Assembly (NCBI RefSeq): GCF_006491645.1
Contig: NZ_VDCZ01000008.1
Coordinates: 124,001-188,000, forward strand
Reading direction: 5' to 3'
DNA from: Flavobacterium profundi
Lineage (GTDB): Bacteria; Bacteroidota; Bacteroidia; Flavobacteriales; Flavobacteriaceae
DNA: 64,000 nucleotides
Below, one piece after another: positions 62,201 through 64,000 of this stretch. Both the position numbers and the translations under genes were made by a program. The notes under the pieces were generated by a model. That model was not told the origin of the DNA. It worked only from the letters and a program-made list of their open reading frames with translations, and did no database searches. The first letter of the stretch is position 1; each line of letters opens with the position of its first letter.

Positions 62201-64000
62201 CTTCCTTTTCAACCTGATAGTCCAACAGCTACCAATATTATAGATGATGATAGATGGTCTGATGTAATACAATTGCCATTTAATTTTTGTTTTTATGGAG
62301 AAGTATACACTTCATGTAGTGTTAGCTCAAATGGAGTACTTACTTTTAACTCAGTTGCTCCAGGTTCATTTTCTCCATGGAGTTTTAATCAAACAATACC
62401 GAATACTACCTTTCCAATCAAAAATGCAATTTATGGGGTGTACCAAGATACAGATCCAAGTGTAAATACACAACCAATTATAAATTATGAAATTTTTGGT
62501 AGCGAACCTTGTCGAGTTTTGGTATTTAGTATTGACAGATTAGCACAATATAGTTGTGGTACAAGTGTTCCCTTACAATCGAGTCAAATTGTATTATACG
62601 AAACCAGTAATGTTATTGATGTTTACGTTCAAAATAGGGTACCTTGTCCAACTTGGCAATTTGGAGTTGGTGTCCTTGGACTTCAAAATGCAGCAGGTAC
62701 AATTGCTCATGTACCAGCTGGAAGAAATACAGGAGCTTGGTCAGCATCAGAAGAAGCATGGAGATTTATACCTGATGGGAATCCTAATGTAACTTTTGCT
62801 TGGTATAAAGACAATGTTCTTTATAGTACGGATACAGATATTAGCGTTTGTATAAATGCTACAACAAGGATGACCGCTCAAGCGATTTACACTTCATGTG
62901 ATGGGGTTGATACACCTACTACTCAAACTGTATTATTAAATTACACCAATGAGTTTGATCCAACTTTTGACCCGATTGGTCCTATTTGTGAGGGTGAAAC
63001 TATTACTTTACCAACCGCATCTTTAGAAGGTGTAACCGGTTCTTGGACACCTGATACTGTAGATAATACGCAAACAACAGAATATATCTTTACACCAGAT
63101 CCAGGTCAGTGTGCAAGACCAACAAGTCTTGAAATTATTGTAAGAGACCAAGTAACGCCAAGTTTCATTCAACCTGCACCGATATGTGCTGGAGATGTTG
63201 CACCGGTGCTTCCTACAACTTCTGATAATGGTGTTACCGGTTCTTGGTCGCCATCTGTAGTAGATAATATGACTTCTGGACAATATACTTTTACTCCAAA
63301 TTCTGGACAATGTGGTTCACCTTTTGTAATGGATATTACCGTTTTACCAGCGTGTGAATTAAATATTATAGCAACGGCTGTAAATATTCAAAACTGTGAA
63401 ACTACTGGAAGTGGAGAATATTTTAATGTTACGGGTAATGGTACTGATTTAATTGGTCCTTCAGGTAATGTTTTCCCTAATTCCGATTTAGGAACATATG
63501 TTCAAAATTCAGGAAGTTTAATCTTAAATGGAGGAGAATTAAGAACACATAAAGGTACTTCTTCCAATATATGCTCAGTTGAAATGAAGTATAGAATTTA
63601 CGAAGTGAGTGCAACACCTGGAATGTTTACAAGTTTAGCGCTTCCTTTATTAGATGACTGTAACGCAGGATCCTTCCCATCTGGAGGAACATGTGATCCA
63701 GGTGATCAAAAATGGAATGCTATTTCTGCTGTTGTAGATTTAACAACTTTAGCTCTTGGTAATTACCGTATTGATGTTTATTATGAATTAGTAGGTGATT
63801 ATGATTCTACTACAGATTGTTTGGATACATTATTAGTAGATAACAATGGTAGTTATTATTCTGCAGAATTTGCAATTCAATCTACTCCAGTATTTACTTA
63901 TGAAGACCCAACCTATTGTAATGCTACTGACGGTTCCATCACTATTTCAGGATTAAATCCAAGTGATGGTTATTCTATTGCTTATACTGATGATACTGTA
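59270..64000 (+). CDS. Very large secreted adhesin-like protein, 3' end outside window
   Basis: The frame is open from the ATG at 59270 to the window edge, 1577 codons without a stop. Signal peptide 1-19 (MKKLLLFFMSLVTFIGYSQ). Domains in order: a choice-of-anchor J/MAM-like domain (about 20-188, with PENFEGTFPPTGW and FGDGWLIDAVRLTE), FN3 (190-285), a PPC-like domain (ANYLAGNDVVYEFTPTFTG), FN3, a further domain, FN3, a CUB-like domain (about 725-825, with FDVLEIYNGPNDSG), FN3, and a domain with SSNGVLTFNS and FPIKNAIYGVYQD. Two tandem GVTGSW repeats follow (62957-63349). This architecture is typical of T9SS type B gliding-associated proteins, whose sorting tail would lie beyond the window. 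Cys-rich FN3 junctions (VRAxC) suggest disulfides. Role inferred as surface adhesion. Confidence 0.85.
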   Translation, partial: MKKLLLFFMSLVTFIGYSQLPENFEGTFPPTGWAVFTSGSGTSNWNVTTAGVLVYPDGGTQSAYIPRENVGQGNTSYKWMVTPAITGLNANSELRFQTRQQFVGNSGTIFELRYSTTSQTDINSFTTLQTWDENQLNTPYDQYNEKVVDISSLAAFPNVYFAFVKVHLQTGTTTPTFGDGWLIDAVRLTEACLPPSAPLSEINITSTSVELSLGTNGSATQWEVDIYPNGGSPSGSGIIVNSMPFTISGLIPNTTYELYIRSVCSGGVTSVWVGPFNTQTLPQGLDCSDPIQITTVPYSTTDNTNVYGNDFTGPQGSSCAGGSANYLAGNDVVYEFTPTFTGTVSIISDPVEGNSSLFVYSSCANIGVSCLEGVANSGSDPREINNFSVTAGQSYYIVISSLTTNVGINYNLVIQRESCAQPTDLTINNLTNTSVQLSWGNPSGATSWEVVNQPVGTGIPSSSGTQTNNNTAYQVTGLNPGTNYEYWVRADCNDGTFSAWEGPYTYMTLLCLPTEQCNYVFELWDSLGNGWQGNTMNVSQNGTVVAVLTGPTVSDGTNHIQVSVPLCNNQPFVLYWDPAPTSSNPEEVGVSIIEPTANNVIFLKQPGSGSANSQLYNGVVQCTPPTCPQPTNIVVSNINSDSAYVNWSDNAGTTQWEVIVQLGGIGYPGSGVSGVLTSTRPFVATGLNSSTIYEVYVRAICGGSDTSVWSGPIVFETTPDYCAGDHYYDPGGAAGNYPNGLVDGILNTICPNIPGDVVTVSFNSFNTQANFDVLEIYNGPNDSGVLLGSFSGSNLPPNFTSSDPSGCLTFKFYSNGATTSSGWDATITCGPPPTCPAPISLYLVNTNGNEFTMGWTETGTATQWEVIYIPRNSTPPTASDTGTIVNSNPATLVGVPTGSYDVYVRAICGPGNMSEWSSVPIITYSSDGLQACGSVEIDNPNNGVIEVCSNDNCVNLTASYFETGETNTYRIEQIPFNLPFQPDSPTATNIIDDDRWSDVIQLPFNFCFYGEVYTSCSVSSNGVLTFNSVAPGSFSPWSFNQTIPNTTFPIKNAIYGVYQDTDPSVNTQPIINYEIFGSEPCRVLVFSIDRLAQYSCGTSVPLQSSQIVLYETSNVIDVYVQNRVPCPTWQFGVGVLGLQNAAGTIAHVPAGRNTGAWSASEEAWRFIPDGNPNVTFAWYKDNVLYSTDTDISVCINATTRMTAQAIYTSCDGVDTPTTQTVLLNYTNEFDPTFDPIGPICEGETITLPTASLEGVTGSWTPDTVDNTQTTEYIFTPDPGQCARPTSLEIIVRDQVTPSFIQPAPICAGDVAPVLPTTSDNGVTGSWSPSVVDNMTSGQYTFTPNSGQCGSPFVMDITVLPACELNIIATAVNIQNCETTGSGEYFNVTGNGTDLIGPSGNVFPNSDLGTYVQNSGSLILNGGELRTHKGTSSNICSVEMKYRIYEVSATPGMFTSLALPLLDDCNAGSFPSGGTCDPGDQKWNAISAVVDLTTLALGNYRIDVYYELVGDYDSTTDCLDTLLVDNNGSYYSAEFAIQSTPVFTYEDPTYCNATDGSITISGLNPSDGYSIAYTDDTV
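62957..63349 (+). repeat. Two tandem ~65-residue GVTGSW repeats in the large adhesin
   Basis: Unit 1 (62957-63151) and unit 2 (63152-63349) share the order ICxGx, LPTxS, GVTGSWxP, VDN, FTPxxGQC. Proteins of this kind often have more copies; others may lie outside the window. Confidence 0.7.

Noticed and set aside
63023..63310. 95-aa minus-strand Cys/Arg-rich frame
   Set aside because: Opposite the GVTGSW repeats of the open plus-strand adhesin frame; composition artefact.

Overview
The window is an AT-rich chromosomal segment from a member of the Bacteroidota, most likely a Flavobacteriaceae species close to Flavobacterium. This rests on several signs in the sequence: type IX secretion (T9SS) C-terminal sorting domains of more than one class, a MurF-alanine racemase fusion, a carboxypeptidase-like/TonB-dependent receptor, a two-component-propeller (Y_Y_Y) histidine kinase paired with a LytTR regulator, near absence of Shine-Dalgarno sequences, and many TAnnTTTG boxes (the Bacteroidota -7 element) upstream of genes. 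I saw no rRNA, tRNA, insertion sequence, prophage, CRISPR array or defence island. No stretch longer than about 215 bp lacks a gene.

Layout. 1-9.9 kb is housekeeping: purF (cut by the window edge), a PfkB kinase, an omega-amidase-like nitrilase, an Ig-like lipoprotein, comF, a coiled-coil membrane protein, glycyl-tRNA synthetase, thiL and recX. 10-26.7 kb is a secreted-protein and peptidase region. It holds a 1546-aa multidomain T9SS protein, two reprolysin-like metalloproteases on opposite strands, an M20 dipeptidase, an S9 peptidase and a small HExxH protein. 26.9-30.7 kb is a tight operon: dicarboxylate/amino-acid symporter, DedA, FAD oxidoreductase and MtgA. 30.8-39 kb has an outer-membrane-barrel-like protein with a fasciclin lipoprotein, then a histidine kinase/LytTR regulator pair followed by a T9SS LamG/beta-helix protein. 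39-45.6 kb has an AIM24-family protein, a lipoprotein prolyl oligopeptidase, and a TonB-dependent receptor preceded by a small His/Cys protein. 45.7-59.1 kb is housekeeping again: asd, mscL, murF-alr, tdk, an acidic protein with rsmI, an OsmC protein, a HopJ-family protein, adenine deaminase, recJ, an MFS transporter and lpxH. From 59.27 kb to the end runs one very long secreted adhesin-like protein that is not finished within the window.

How it fits together. Secreted proteases, surface or periplasmic S9 peptidases, a dipeptidase and an amino-acid/dicarboxylate symporter would together support growth on protein. The secreted products carry signal peptides and T9SS tails (type A-like and ChiA-like type C seen here; type B suspected for the last gene). 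The sites I think most deserve a second look are paired direct repeats about 21 bp apart. One pair lies between the LytTR regulator gene and the T9SS gene after it. Others lie in the leaders of the two adjacent type C T9SS genes. The TonB receptor with its small CxxC/His protein, the small HEMLH protein and the barrel-fasciclin pair are further candidates. I did not find a clear-cut novel system such as a new defence or mobile module.
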